The notes under the pieces: generated by a model
What the model saw: the letters and a program-made list of their open reading frames with translations, nothing else
What the model was told of the DNA's origin: nothing
Databases searched by the model: none
Shown: positions 17,843-25,573 of the stretch, in pieces
Layout: every line of letters begins with the position of its first letter
Position numbering within the stretch: position 1 is the first letter of the stretch
Made by a program: the position numbers and the translations under genes
From: Neotamlana nanhaiensis
GTDB lineage: Bacteria > Bacteroidota > Bacteroidia > Flavobacteriales > Flavobacteriaceae
Assembly (NCBI RefSeq): GCF_000943555.1
Contig: NZ_JTDV01000016.1
Location: forward strand, 91,023-155,022
Length of the DNA stretch: 64,000 bases
Reading direction: 5' to 3'

Positions 17843-19300
17843 TTGAAACTAAAACAACTATCCTTACGAACACGCATTTTTATAGCCATGATTTTACTGG
17901 TGGTGTTAGCTTCGGTATTAATTACCGTTGTGGCCATTTATCAGTATAAAGAGCAAAGTGAAGATTATCACACCGATCGTTTAGGGCGAAAAGAAGATAA
18001 TATTAGAACGCACATTACCAGTGTTTTAAATGGTAGGCAAAATACTTGGGAAGTAAAAACTGAGAATATTCCGTACATTTTTAAAGAGGATATTTATACC
18101 ATTGCGCATATTCATAAATTACAAATTAATTTATATGATTTGGAGGGTTCTATGCTTATTTCATCGAAGGCTAATTTGAAGCCAGATTTAGCCGAACGTT
18201 GCATTGATGCCGAAATTTTAAACGCTATTTCGCACACCGCCGATCACCGATATGTTGATATACATGAAGAGAATGGTGAAACATTTTTATCGTCTTATAT
18301 CTATATTAAAGATCAGAAATCGAAACCTTTAGCGATACTAAATTTACCTTATTTAGAGAGTGACGATTTCTTGTCAATGGAACTTAATCAGTTTTTAGAG
18401 CGATTAAGATATGCTTTCTTTTTAGTGTTGTTGATGGCCATAGGAATTGCCTTTTTGTTATCAAAATACATTACAAAATCCTTAAAAACCATAAGTGATA
18501 AAATTAATGCAACGCGATTAGAAAGACGCAACCAAAAGCTTGAAACTAGCGACACGAGTGAGGAAATTTCAACACTCGTGAGTTCGTATAATAGTATGAT
18601 TGACGAGCTTGAAGAAAGTGCTGTTCAATTGGCAAAAAGCGAGCGTGAACAGGCGTGGCGCGAAATGGCAAAACAGGTAGCCCACGAAATTAAAAATCCG
18701 TTAACTCCAATGCGATTAACGGTTCAAAACTTTCAGCGTAAGTTCGATCCTAGCGATCCCGATATTCATTTAAAAGTTAATGAATATAGTAAAACTATTA
18801 TTCAGCAAATAGATACCATGAGTAGCATTGCTTCGGCGTTTTCAAATTTTGCAAAAATGCCTGCGCAACAAAATGAAACTCTTAATGTGGTTAAAATTGT
18901 AAAATTAGCGTTAGATATTTTTAACGAAAATTACATTGTTTTTACGGCTGATGAAGAAGTAATAATTGCCAAATTAGATCGTACACAACTTATTCGTGTA
19001 GTTACTAATTTAGTTAAAAACGCTATTCAAGCTATACCAGATGCGAAGTCCGGAAAAATACTGGTAAATGTAAATCAAGATTATGAAAACGTAATTATTA
19101 CCATTGCTGATAATGGTACCGGAATTTCGGAAGAAAACATCGATAAGGTTTTCGAGCCTAAATTTACAACCAAAACCAGTGGTATGGGACTTGGTTTAGC
19201 GATGGTAAAAAATATTGTTGAAACCTATAAAGGAAGCATCAGCTTTACTACCGAAAAAAATATTGGTACGACCTTTAAAGTGATTTTTCCTAAAGATTAA
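17843..19300 (+). CDS. NtrY-like membrane sensor histidine kinase
   Basis: 485 residues from a TTG start; the N-terminal membrane anchor (about 11-32) requires it. Order: helix 1, an extracytoplasmic sensor region (about 33-188), helix 2 (about 189-207), HAMP (about 208-262), HisKA with phospho-acceptor H281 in KQVAHEIKNPLTPMRLTVQ, then an ATPase domain with N box NLVKNAIQAIPD, G1 box DNGTGIS and G2 box GMGLGLAM. The HEIKNPLTP form is typical of NtrY-type kinases. No response regulator is adjacent, so it is an orphan here. TATATTTA at 17816-17823 is a near-match to the -7 box. Confidence 0.92.
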   Translation: MKLKQLSLRTRIFIAMILLVVLASVLITVVAIYQYKEQSEDYHTDRLGRKEDNIRTHITSVLNGRQNTWEVKTENIPYIFKEDIYTIAHIHKLQINLYDLEGSMLISSKANLKPDLAERCIDAEILNAISHTADHRYVDIHEENGETFLSSYIYIKDQKSKPLAILNLPYLESDDFLSMELNQFLERLRYAFFLVLLMAIGIAFLLSKYITKSLKTISDKINATRLERRNQKLETSDTSEEISTLVSSYNSMIDELEESAVQLAKSEREQAWREMAKQVAHEIKNPLTPMRLTVQNFQRKFDPSDPDIHLKVNEYSKTIIQQIDTMSSIASAFSNFAKMPAQQNETLNVVKIVKLALDIFNENYIVFTADEEVIIAKLDRTQLIRVVTNLVKNAIQAIPDAKSGKILVNVNQDYENVIITIADNGTGISEENIDKVFEPKFTTKTSGMGLGLAMVKNIVETYKGSISFTTEKNIGTTFKVIFPKD

Positions 19301-19312
19301 AAAATAAAAATT

Positions 19313-20095
19313 ATGAGCTATTCAAATATTTTATCAACCTATAAAAGTGGTATAACTACAATTACGGTTAATCGCCCTAAAAAGCTTAATGCTTTAAATA
19401 AAGAAACAATCAGTGAGCTTCATGAGGCTTTTAAAGTAGCCGATGCCGATAGAGAGACGCAGGTAATCATTGTAACGGGTAGTGGCGATAAGGCTTTTGT
19501 AGCAGGCGCCGATATAAGCGAATTTGCAGATTTTTCAGGTGAAGAAGGTGCCGAATTAGCAGCAAAAGGTCAGGAAATACTCTTCAATTTTATTGAAAAT
19601 TTAAGCACGCCCGTTATTGCGGCAGTTAATGGTTTTGCGCTCGGTGGCGGACTGGAATTAGCGATGGCTTGCCATTTTAGAGTTGCCAGTAACAATGCTA
19701 AAATGGGCTTGCCAGAAGTGAGTTTAGGCGTTATTCCGGGTTATGGCGGTACGCAACGTTTACCACAACTAATTGGAAAAGGTCGCGCTATGGAAATGAT
19801 TATGACCGCAGGCATGATTGATGCTAATAATGCCTTAAATTATGGTTTGGTAAATCATATTACTATTCAAGCTGAATTGCTGAGTTTTTGCGAAAGTATA
19901 GCCAACAAAATAATGAGAAATTCCCCTGTGGCTATTGGTAAAGCTATTCAAGCGGTTAATGCGAATTATAAAACAGCTGTAGATGGTTATCAAGTAGAAA
20001 TTGAAGCGTTTGGTGCTTGTTTTGATACCGAAGATTTTAAAGAAGGTACATCCGCTTTTTTACAAAAACGAAAGGCTAATTTTCCAGGAGCGTAG
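19313..20095 (+). CDS. Enoyl-CoA hydratase/isomerase (crotonase) family protein
   Basis: 260 residues, normal length. The oxyanion-hole segments are present: AFVAGADISEFADF near 62-75 and AVNGFALGGGLELAMACHFR near 100-119. The hydratase-type acidic residue block PEVSLGVIPGYGGTQRLPQLIG follows. It most likely hydrates 2-enoyl-CoA in fatty-acid or amino-acid breakdown in the cytoplasm. It starts 12 bp after the kinase gene and abuts the next gene, suggesting co-transcription. Confidence 0.93.
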   Translation: MSYSNILSTYKSGITTITVNRPKKLNALNKETISELHEAFKVADADRETQVIIVTGSGDKAFVAGADISEFADFSGEEGAELAAKGQEILFNFIENLSTPVIAAVNGFALGGGLELAMACHFRVASNNAKMGLPEVSLGVIPGYGGTQRLPQLIGKGRAMEMIMTAGMIDANNALNYGLVNHITIQAELLSFCESIANKIMRNSPVAIGKAIQAVNANYKTAVDGYQVEIEAFGACFDTEDFKEGTSAFLQKRKANFPGA

Positions 20096-20698
20096 ATGAT
20101 GAGGTATTTTTTAAGTGTTATTTTTATTTTCGTTTTTGTATTTCAAGGGTTTTGTCAGCGCATTAAAACAGAAAGCGGTGATATTTCTATTTTAAAAGGA
20201 GAAAAAGAACTCGCGGTTAGTTTTAGCTACGATAGCATTAAAGTACATGGCTACGATACCGAAACCGAATTTGTTAAAGTTAAAGCCCAATTAAGAGAAA
20301 AACACGAACCAGGTTCTGGAGCTGTTTTCGAAAAAGCTTGGTTTGCCGACAGAGAAGCGTTTTACGAACCTTTATTTATTGAAGATATTAATAAGGCACT
20401 ACCCCAAAAACGACATATTAATTTGGTTAAAAACAACCCTAAGGCCAAGTATAATTTACATATTGAAACACTTTGGGTATATCCCGGTTATAATGTGGGG
20501 TTTTCGCATCCTGCAAAAATTGATGTTGCTCTTAAGGTTTACGAAATTAATAATCCTGAAAATGTGATTTGGCAATCGCAAACTCCAATTAGGATACAAG
20601 CTAAAGCAGCGCCTTACAAAAGAGAGTTGCGCATAGGTGCTGCTTATAAAGAATTAGGAATTTTAATGTCTTGGTATTTTAAGAAGAGGTTGAAGTAA
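20096..20698 (+). CDS. Exported protein of unknown function
   Basis: 200 residues starting directly after the crotonase stop codon. A signal peptide of about 20 residues ends FQGFCQ. The mature part is basic and strand-rich (ELAVSFSYDSIKVHGYDTETEFVKV, KAKYNLHIETLWVYPGYNVGF, HPAKIDVALKVYEI, NVIWQSQTPI). It looks like a small periplasmic or outer-membrane-associated beta domain. I know similar hypothetical proteins in Bacteroidota but no function. Its stop lies 5 bp from that of the convergent tail-tube gene. Confidence 0.75.
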   Translation: MMRYFLSVIFIFVFVFQGFCQRIKTESGDISILKGEKELAVSFSYDSIKVHGYDTETEFVKVKAQLREKHEPGSGAVFEKAWFADREAFYEPLFIEDINKALPQKRHINLVKNNPKAKYNLHIETLWVYPGYNVGFSHPAKIDVALKVYEINNPENVIWQSQTPIRIQAKAAPYKRELRIGAAYKELGILMSWYFKKRLK

Positions 20699-20703
20699 GT
20701 GCA

Positions 20704-21132
20704 TTATTTCGCTAAACGTATACTTTCATATACGATTTCTAATGTTTCCATAGCAGCTTCATTACTTCGCGCATTTAAATCACTCCAACGTAATTTTATA
20801 GGAAAGGCATTCGTTAGTATCCATGTTATTTCAGGTTCTTTATTTTCGTTGAGTAATGAAATGGTAATATCTCGACGATCAATCGTGTTTCCTTTTACAG
20901 AATTTATCCAATCGTAATAGTCATTGTCGTTTTTAATAATACCTCGTTTTAAAATTATGGTATTCTTTTTTTGCTGCCCAGGCATCAAAACTGGGCCGTT
21001 TGTAACAAAGGCTCCTTCAGTATATTGAATAGGTTCTATTTCTAATGCAAGGCCTATTACTTCCGAAACGCCAATACGATTCCCGCCCCAGTTTACTGTA
21101 AATCTGTTTGTGCTTAAAGGATATTTAGACAT
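20704..21132 (-). CDS. Orphan phage/contractile-injection tail-tube protein (T4 gp19-like)
   Basis: 142 residues from the ATG at 21132 (MSKYPLSTNRFTVNWGG). A longer frame to 21195 adds an unconserved leader and is rejected. The pattern of eCIS and contractile-phage inner-tube proteins is followed along the whole length: F-x-V-x-W-G-G, GVSEVIGLALEIEPIQYTEG, MPGQQKKNTIILKRGI, DNDYYDWINSVKGNTIDRRD, ITISLLNENKEPEITWILTN, AFPIKLRWSDLNARSNEAAM, ETLEIVYE. Such subunits stack as hexamers to form the injected tube. No sheath, baseplate, spike, AAA+ ATPase or other tail gene occurs anywhere in the window. It is a lone, full-length, apparently intact gene between housekeeping neighbours. Its function here is unknown. 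Confidence 0.85.
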   Translation of the reverse strand: MSKYPLSTNRFTVNWGGNRIGVSEVIGLALEIEPIQYTEGAFVTNGPVLMPGQQKKNTIILKRGIIKNDNDYYDWINSVKGNTIDRRDITISLLNENKEPEITWILTNAFPIKLRWSDLNARSNEAAMETLEIVYESIRLAK

Positions 21133-21335
21133 AAAAATTACTTTATTTAAAAGGTTGTTAATTCGACTAATCACATTTAAGTTTTTAATTTTCAATAACT
21201 TAATTTTAAAATTAAAGTATTTTGTTCAAAATTCCAATTTTGTTAATAACCAACTTTCGCTTTAACATTTTCCGCTTAAATTAATCCCTAACTTTAAACT
21301 GAATTTTTCCACAAAACCCTCAAAACTTCTAAAAA

Positions 21336-22409
21336 TTGAACCCAAAATCTGCTTTAAAAGGTCGCGGAGCGCAACTTAACACGCCCAATCGCTTTTTCGA
21401 ATTTAGCCATGAAATGCGTAACGATTTCTTGGAATATTGCCAAAAAGAAGGTGAAAAGGCCGACAAAAATAAAACACTTTACCTACCGGTATTTCCAAAA
21501 ACTATAGTTAACAAAGTACAAAGTCCCGATGTTGGTATGGCGTATTCTATGAATATGTATCAAGGTTGTGAGCACGGTTGTATTTATTGTTATGCCCGTA
21601 ATACCCACGAATATTGGGGTTATAGTGCGGGTTTAGATTTTGAGCGTCGTATTTTGGTAAAAAAAGATGCGCCTAAACTGTTGGAAGCACATTTGAAAAA
21701 GAAATCCTGGAAAGCGCAAACTATAGTTATGTCAGGAAACACCGATTGTTACCAACCCGCAGAACAGGAATTTGAAATTACCAGAAAATGTTTGGAGGTG
21801 TTTTTAAAGTATAAGCATCCTGTTGGTATAATTACCAAAAACGATTTAATTCTTCGAGATTTAGAGTTGCTTAAAGCGCTCGCGAAACACAATTTAATAG
21901 GTGTAAATATATCGATAACGTCTTTAAGTGAAGACACACGTCGTATTTTAGAACCGCGAACAACAACAATTAAAAAGCGATTAGAAACGGTAAAAGTACT
22001 TAGTGAAAATAATATTCCGGTTAATGTTATGTTAGCTCCCATAATACCCAGCATAAATAGTCATGAAATTTTACCGCTGACTAAAGCGGTTTCCGATTGT
22101 GGAGCGCTATCTATTGGACATACCGTGGTACGTTTAAATGGTGCTATTGGTGAAATTTTTACCGATTGGATTAACAAAACCATGCCAGATCGTGCAGAAA
22201 AAGTGTTGCATCAAATTCAAGATTGTCACGGTGGTAACTTAAACGATTCGCGTTATGCTACCCGAATGCGTGGCGAGGGTAAAATAGCCGAACAAATTAA
22301 TATGCTTGTAAGTTTAGCTAAACGTAAATATTTCGCCAATAAAAACATGCCCAAACTAAATACTGAATTGTTTGAGCAATATAAAGGAGGGCAGCTAAAG
22401 TTGTTTTAA
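21336..22409 (+). CDS. PA0069-type radical SAM protein (SPL-related)
   Basis: 357 residues from a TTG start. The radical SAM cluster CxxxCxxC is C78, C82 and C85 in MYQGCEHGCIYCYARNTHEYWG. The family resembles spore photoproduct lyase in its core (YFANKNMPKLN tail, RRILVKKDAPKLLEAHLKK, MSGNTDCYQPAEQ), and members are often annotated PA0069 family. The reaction is not established. Single gene, with the orphan tube gene diverging upstream across 203 bp (21133-21335) of AT-rich sequence and porZ downstream. Confidence 0.88.
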   Translation: MNPKSALKGRGAQLNTPNRFFEFSHEMRNDFLEYCQKEGEKADKNKTLYLPVFPKTIVNKVQSPDVGMAYSMNMYQGCEHGCIYCYARNTHEYWGYSAGLDFERRILVKKDAPKLLEAHLKKKSWKAQTIVMSGNTDCYQPAEQEFEITRKCLEVFLKYKHPVGIITKNDLILRDLELLKALAKHNLIGVNISITSLSEDTRRILEPRTTTIKKRLETVKVLSENNIPVNVMLAPIIPSINSHEILPLTKAVSDCGALSIGHTVVRLNGAIGEIFTDWINKTMPDRAEKVLHQIQDCHGGNLNDSRYATRMRGEGKIAEQINMLVSLAKRKYFANKNMPKLNTELFEQYKGGQLKLF

Positions 22410-22476
22410 AGGCTATTTAGTAAATGTATTTTTTTTGAAAATATATTATTTTACACTAAAACTCGTTAGTAATAAA

Positions 22477-22484
22477 TATATTTG
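22477..22484 (+). promoter_or_regulatory. Putative -7 box for porZ
   Basis: TATATTTG matches TAnnTTTG exactly and lies 18 nt upstream of the porZ ATG at 22503. The alternative in-frame TTG start at 22482 falls inside this box, which supports the ATG. No clear TTG box at the usual distance was seen. Confidence 0.45.
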
Positions 22485-22502
22485 ACCATTGAATACACAA
22501 AC

Positions 22503-24851
22503 ATGCTTAAACAACTTTTTGTTTTAATATTTTGCTTGATACCCTTGGGTTATTTTGCTCAAGATTATTCTGCGCTTTGGGAAGGTCATTTTTCATATAA
22601 TCAAATAATTGATGTCTCAAAAGGTGAAAATAAAATATTTGCCGCTTCAACAAATGCTATTTTTTCTTTGAATACTCAAAATAATGACATGGAAGAAATT
22701 AGCACAATTCATGGACTTTCTGGTGAAACTATTTCAACCATTTATTATAGCGAAGATTATGAACTTTTAGTAGTTGGATACGAAAACGGATTAATTGAAG
22801 TGGTTTTTGAAGATGGTAGCAGTGTTTTAACCTTAGTTGATATTGTTGAAAAAGTAACCATTTCACCCGCTAACAAAAGAATCAATCATTTTAATGCTTT
22901 CGAAAACAAGTTGTACGTTTCTACCAATTATGGTATAACCGTTTTTAGTTTAGACCGATTAGAGTTTGGAGACACCTATTTTATTGGCGATAACGGTGCT
23001 CAAATTCAAGTCAATCAAACCGCTGTTTCTAATGGGTATATTTATGCAGCTTGTACTAGTGGTAATGGCATCCGCAAAGGTTTAATTGCTAATACTAATT
23101 TAATCGATTTCCAAAACTGGGAACGTGTTGCAACTGGAAATTGGTTGAATGCTCAAATGGTTAACAATAAACTTTACGTGATAAGTGGAGGACGCTGGAT
23201 ATACGAAATGGAAAATGATGTATTAACTAGGTTAGTACAATATGGTACTACGCCCTTAAAATTACAATCGGCCAATAATAATCTATTAGTTACAACACAG
23301 AATAATGTATTTGTTTATGATTCGGAATTTAATCCAATTTTACAAGTAGATATTAACCCGTTATTCGATACGCAATACACGGCCGCAATTAGCGATACCC
23401 AAAATTTATACATTGGCACTCAGGATTTTGGAGTTTTACAAACGGCACTTACCGATGGTATTGATTTCATTGAGGTGCATCCTGAGGGACCACTTTTAAA
23501 TATACCATTTTCAATAGAATCGTCGCCCGATGGTTTATGGGTAACTTTTGGTGAGTACACCGGTTTTTACAACCCTTATCCGTTAGATAACAGAGGTGTT
23601 AGTCATTTAAAATTCGGTTCTTGGATAAATATTAATTACGATGCGGTTTTTGAAGCAAAAAGTTTAAACGAAATAGCAGTAAATCCTAATAATCGCAACC
23701 AAGTATTTGTAAGTTCTTTTTTTAGTGGTTTACTAGAAATTAATGATGATTTACCAACTACCTTATACAATCAAGAAAATAGTGGTTTAGAGTCCTTGGT
23801 TTTGTCTAACAACCCAAATTATATAGATATTCGAGTTGGTGCCTCAGCTTTCGATAATAATGGGATTTTATGGACGCTTACCAGCTTAGTAGATAAACCT
23901 TTAAAATCGTTTAACCCAGAAACCAACCAATGGAGAAGCTTTAGTTATGAAGATGTTATTTCTGATGGTTTCAGTGATGGTAATCTAGGGTTTTCAGATA
24001 TGGTTATAGGTAACAATGGCACAAAATGGGCCTCTTGTTATAAGTATGGTGTGATTGCTTATAATGAAAATGAAAGTCCAGTAATTAAGGCCATTTATTC
24101 CGAAGACCAAAACATGCCCGATCCATGGGCTACAGCTTTAGCATTAGATAATAGAAATCAATTATGGATTGGTACCTACCGTGGTTTAAGAGTGTTGTAT
24201 AACACCTCTAATTTTTTTGAAACAGACGATGTACAGGCTTATGAAATTATTATTGAAGAAAATGGAGAAGCTCAAGAATTGTTGTTTCAACAATATATTA
24301 CAGATATTGAAGTAGATGGCTCTAATAATAAATGGGTTGGTACAGATAGTTCAGGATTATTTTACTTTTCATCAGATGGTCAAAACACCATTTATCATTT
24401 TACTACAGATAATTCACCTTTACCATCAAATAGTATTCGAGATATTGCTTTAGATGATAATAACGGGGCTGTTTATATAGCAACAAATAAAGGATTAGTG
24501 TCGTTTTCTTCAGGAAGTTCAAGTACGTTTAATACTTTAGAGCAAGCTTTTGTATATCCAAATCCGGTACGACCAAAATTTAATTTAAATGAAAAAAAGG
24601 TAACCATAAAAGATATTTCGGAAAATGTAAATATTAAAATCACCGATGTAGCAGGTAATTTGGTTGCCGAAGCACAATCTAACATCAATCAGCGTTATAA
24701 AGGTTACAATTTAGAAATTGATGGCGGAACAGCCTATTGGAACGGAAAAAATCTTGCAAACAATACGGTTGCTTCGGGCGTGTATTTAATTATGTTGTCC
24801 GATTTAGATACGCTCGAAACTAAAGTTTTAAAATTAATGGTAGTACGCTAA
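22503..24851 (+). CDS. porZ: T9SS surface protein PorZ
   Basis: 782 residues from the ATG, with a signal peptide ending YFAQ. Much of the protein is a WD-like/two-component-regulator propeller with repeats such as NNKLYVISGGRWIYEM, LDNRNQLWIGTYRGLRVLYN, SNNKWVGTDSSGLFYFS and NNGAVYIATNKGLVSFS. A C-terminal sorting-type domain follows (FVYPNPVRPKF... to the ending LKLMVVR). This matches PorZ, an attachment-complex protein of the type IX system needed to modify and anchor cargo at the cell surface. Length agrees with the family (about 780), as does the position immediately before recO. The start codon of recO overlaps its stop. Confidence 0.85.
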   Translation: MLKQLFVLIFCLIPLGYFAQDYSALWEGHFSYNQIIDVSKGENKIFAASTNAIFSLNTQNNDMEEISTIHGLSGETISTIYYSEDYELLVVGYENGLIEVVFEDGSSVLTLVDIVEKVTISPANKRINHFNAFENKLYVSTNYGITVFSLDRLEFGDTYFIGDNGAQIQVNQTAVSNGYIYAACTSGNGIRKGLIANTNLIDFQNWERVATGNWLNAQMVNNKLYVISGGRWIYEMENDVLTRLVQYGTTPLKLQSANNNLLVTTQNNVFVYDSEFNPILQVDINPLFDTQYTAAISDTQNLYIGTQDFGVLQTALTDGIDFIEVHPEGPLLNIPFSIESSPDGLWVTFGEYTGFYNPYPLDNRGVSHLKFGSWININYDAVFEAKSLNEIAVNPNNRNQVFVSSFFSGLLEINDDLPTTLYNQENSGLESLVLSNNPNYIDIRVGASAFDNNGILWTLTSLVDKPLKSFNPETNQWRSFSYEDVISDGFSDGNLGFSDMVIGNNGTKWASCYKYGVIAYNENESPVIKAIYSEDQNMPDPWATALALDNRNQLWIGTYRGLRVLYNTSNFFETDDVQAYEIIIEENGEAQELLFQQYITDIEVDGSNNKWVGTDSSGLFYFSSDGQNTIYHFTTDNSPLPSNSIRDIALDDNNGAVYIATNKGLVSFSSGSSSTFNTLEQAFVYPNPVRPKFNLNEKKVTIKDISENVNIKITDVAGNLVAEAQSNINQRYKGYNLEIDGGTAYWNGKNLANNTVASGVYLIMLSDLDTLETKVLKLMVVR

Positions 24852-25570
24852 TGTTACTCACTACAAATGCCATTGTACTATCTAAATTTAGGTATAAAGA
24901 CAACGATTTAATTGTAAAATGCTACACACAAGAAAAAGGTGTGTTAAGTGTGTTGTTACGAGGTGTTTTTAAAAGTAAAAAGGGTGGTTCTAAAATAGCA
25001 TATTATCAACTATTATCACAAATTCAAATTGTAATTAACTACAATACAAAAAGCAGTTTACATGGCGTAAAGGAAACCAAACCAATTCATATTTATACAA
25101 GCTTGCATACTAATGTATTAAAAAGCGCTATTGTAATGTTTTTAGCTGAAGTACTGTCAACAGCTTTAAAAGAAGAAGAACAAAATAAAACACTTTATAC
25201 GTATTTAGAACACACCTTACTGTGGCTAGATAACCAGCAATCATTTGCTAATTTTCATTTATTATTTTTACTAAACTTAACTAAATATTTAGGATTCTAC
25301 CCCGATGTATCTTTAATTAATCTACCCTATTTTAACTTATACGAAGGTGAATTTCAAGACCAAGTAACCGACAAATTTTCTGTTAGTAACGAAAATTTAA
25401 TCTTACTAAAAGCTTTGTTAGGTACAAAATTTGATGCACTTAATGAGTTGAAAATTAATGTGAAGCAAAGACAATCGTTTTTAAGTATGTTATTGCTTTA
25501 TTTTGACTTACATTTGGGCGCTTTTAAAAAGCCCAAATCATTACAAATATTTAATCAGGTTTTTAGTTAA
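24851..25570 (+). CDS. recO: DNA repair protein RecO
   Basis: 239 residues. The N-terminal OB fold (LLTTNAIVLSKFRYKDNDLI, VKCYTQEKGVLSVLLRGVFK) is followed by the helical C-terminal domain, without the zinc-cysteine set seen in some RecO proteins. RecO loads RecA at ssDNA gaps together with RecR. The TAATG overlap with porZ implies translational coupling. A TonB receptor gene starts 3 bp after its stop. Confidence 0.93.
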   Translation: MLLTTNAIVLSKFRYKDNDLIVKCYTQEKGVLSVLLRGVFKSKKGGSKIAYYQLLSQIQIVINYNTKSSLHGVKETKPIHIYTSLHTNVLKSAIVMFLAEVLSTALKEEEQNKTLYTYLEHTLLWLDNQQSFANFHLLFLLNLTKYLGFYPDVSLINLPYFNLYEGEFQDQVTDKFSVSNENLILLKALLGTKFDALNELKINVKQRQSFLSMLLLYFDLHLGAFKKPKSLQIFNQVFS

Positions 25571-25573
25571 TTA

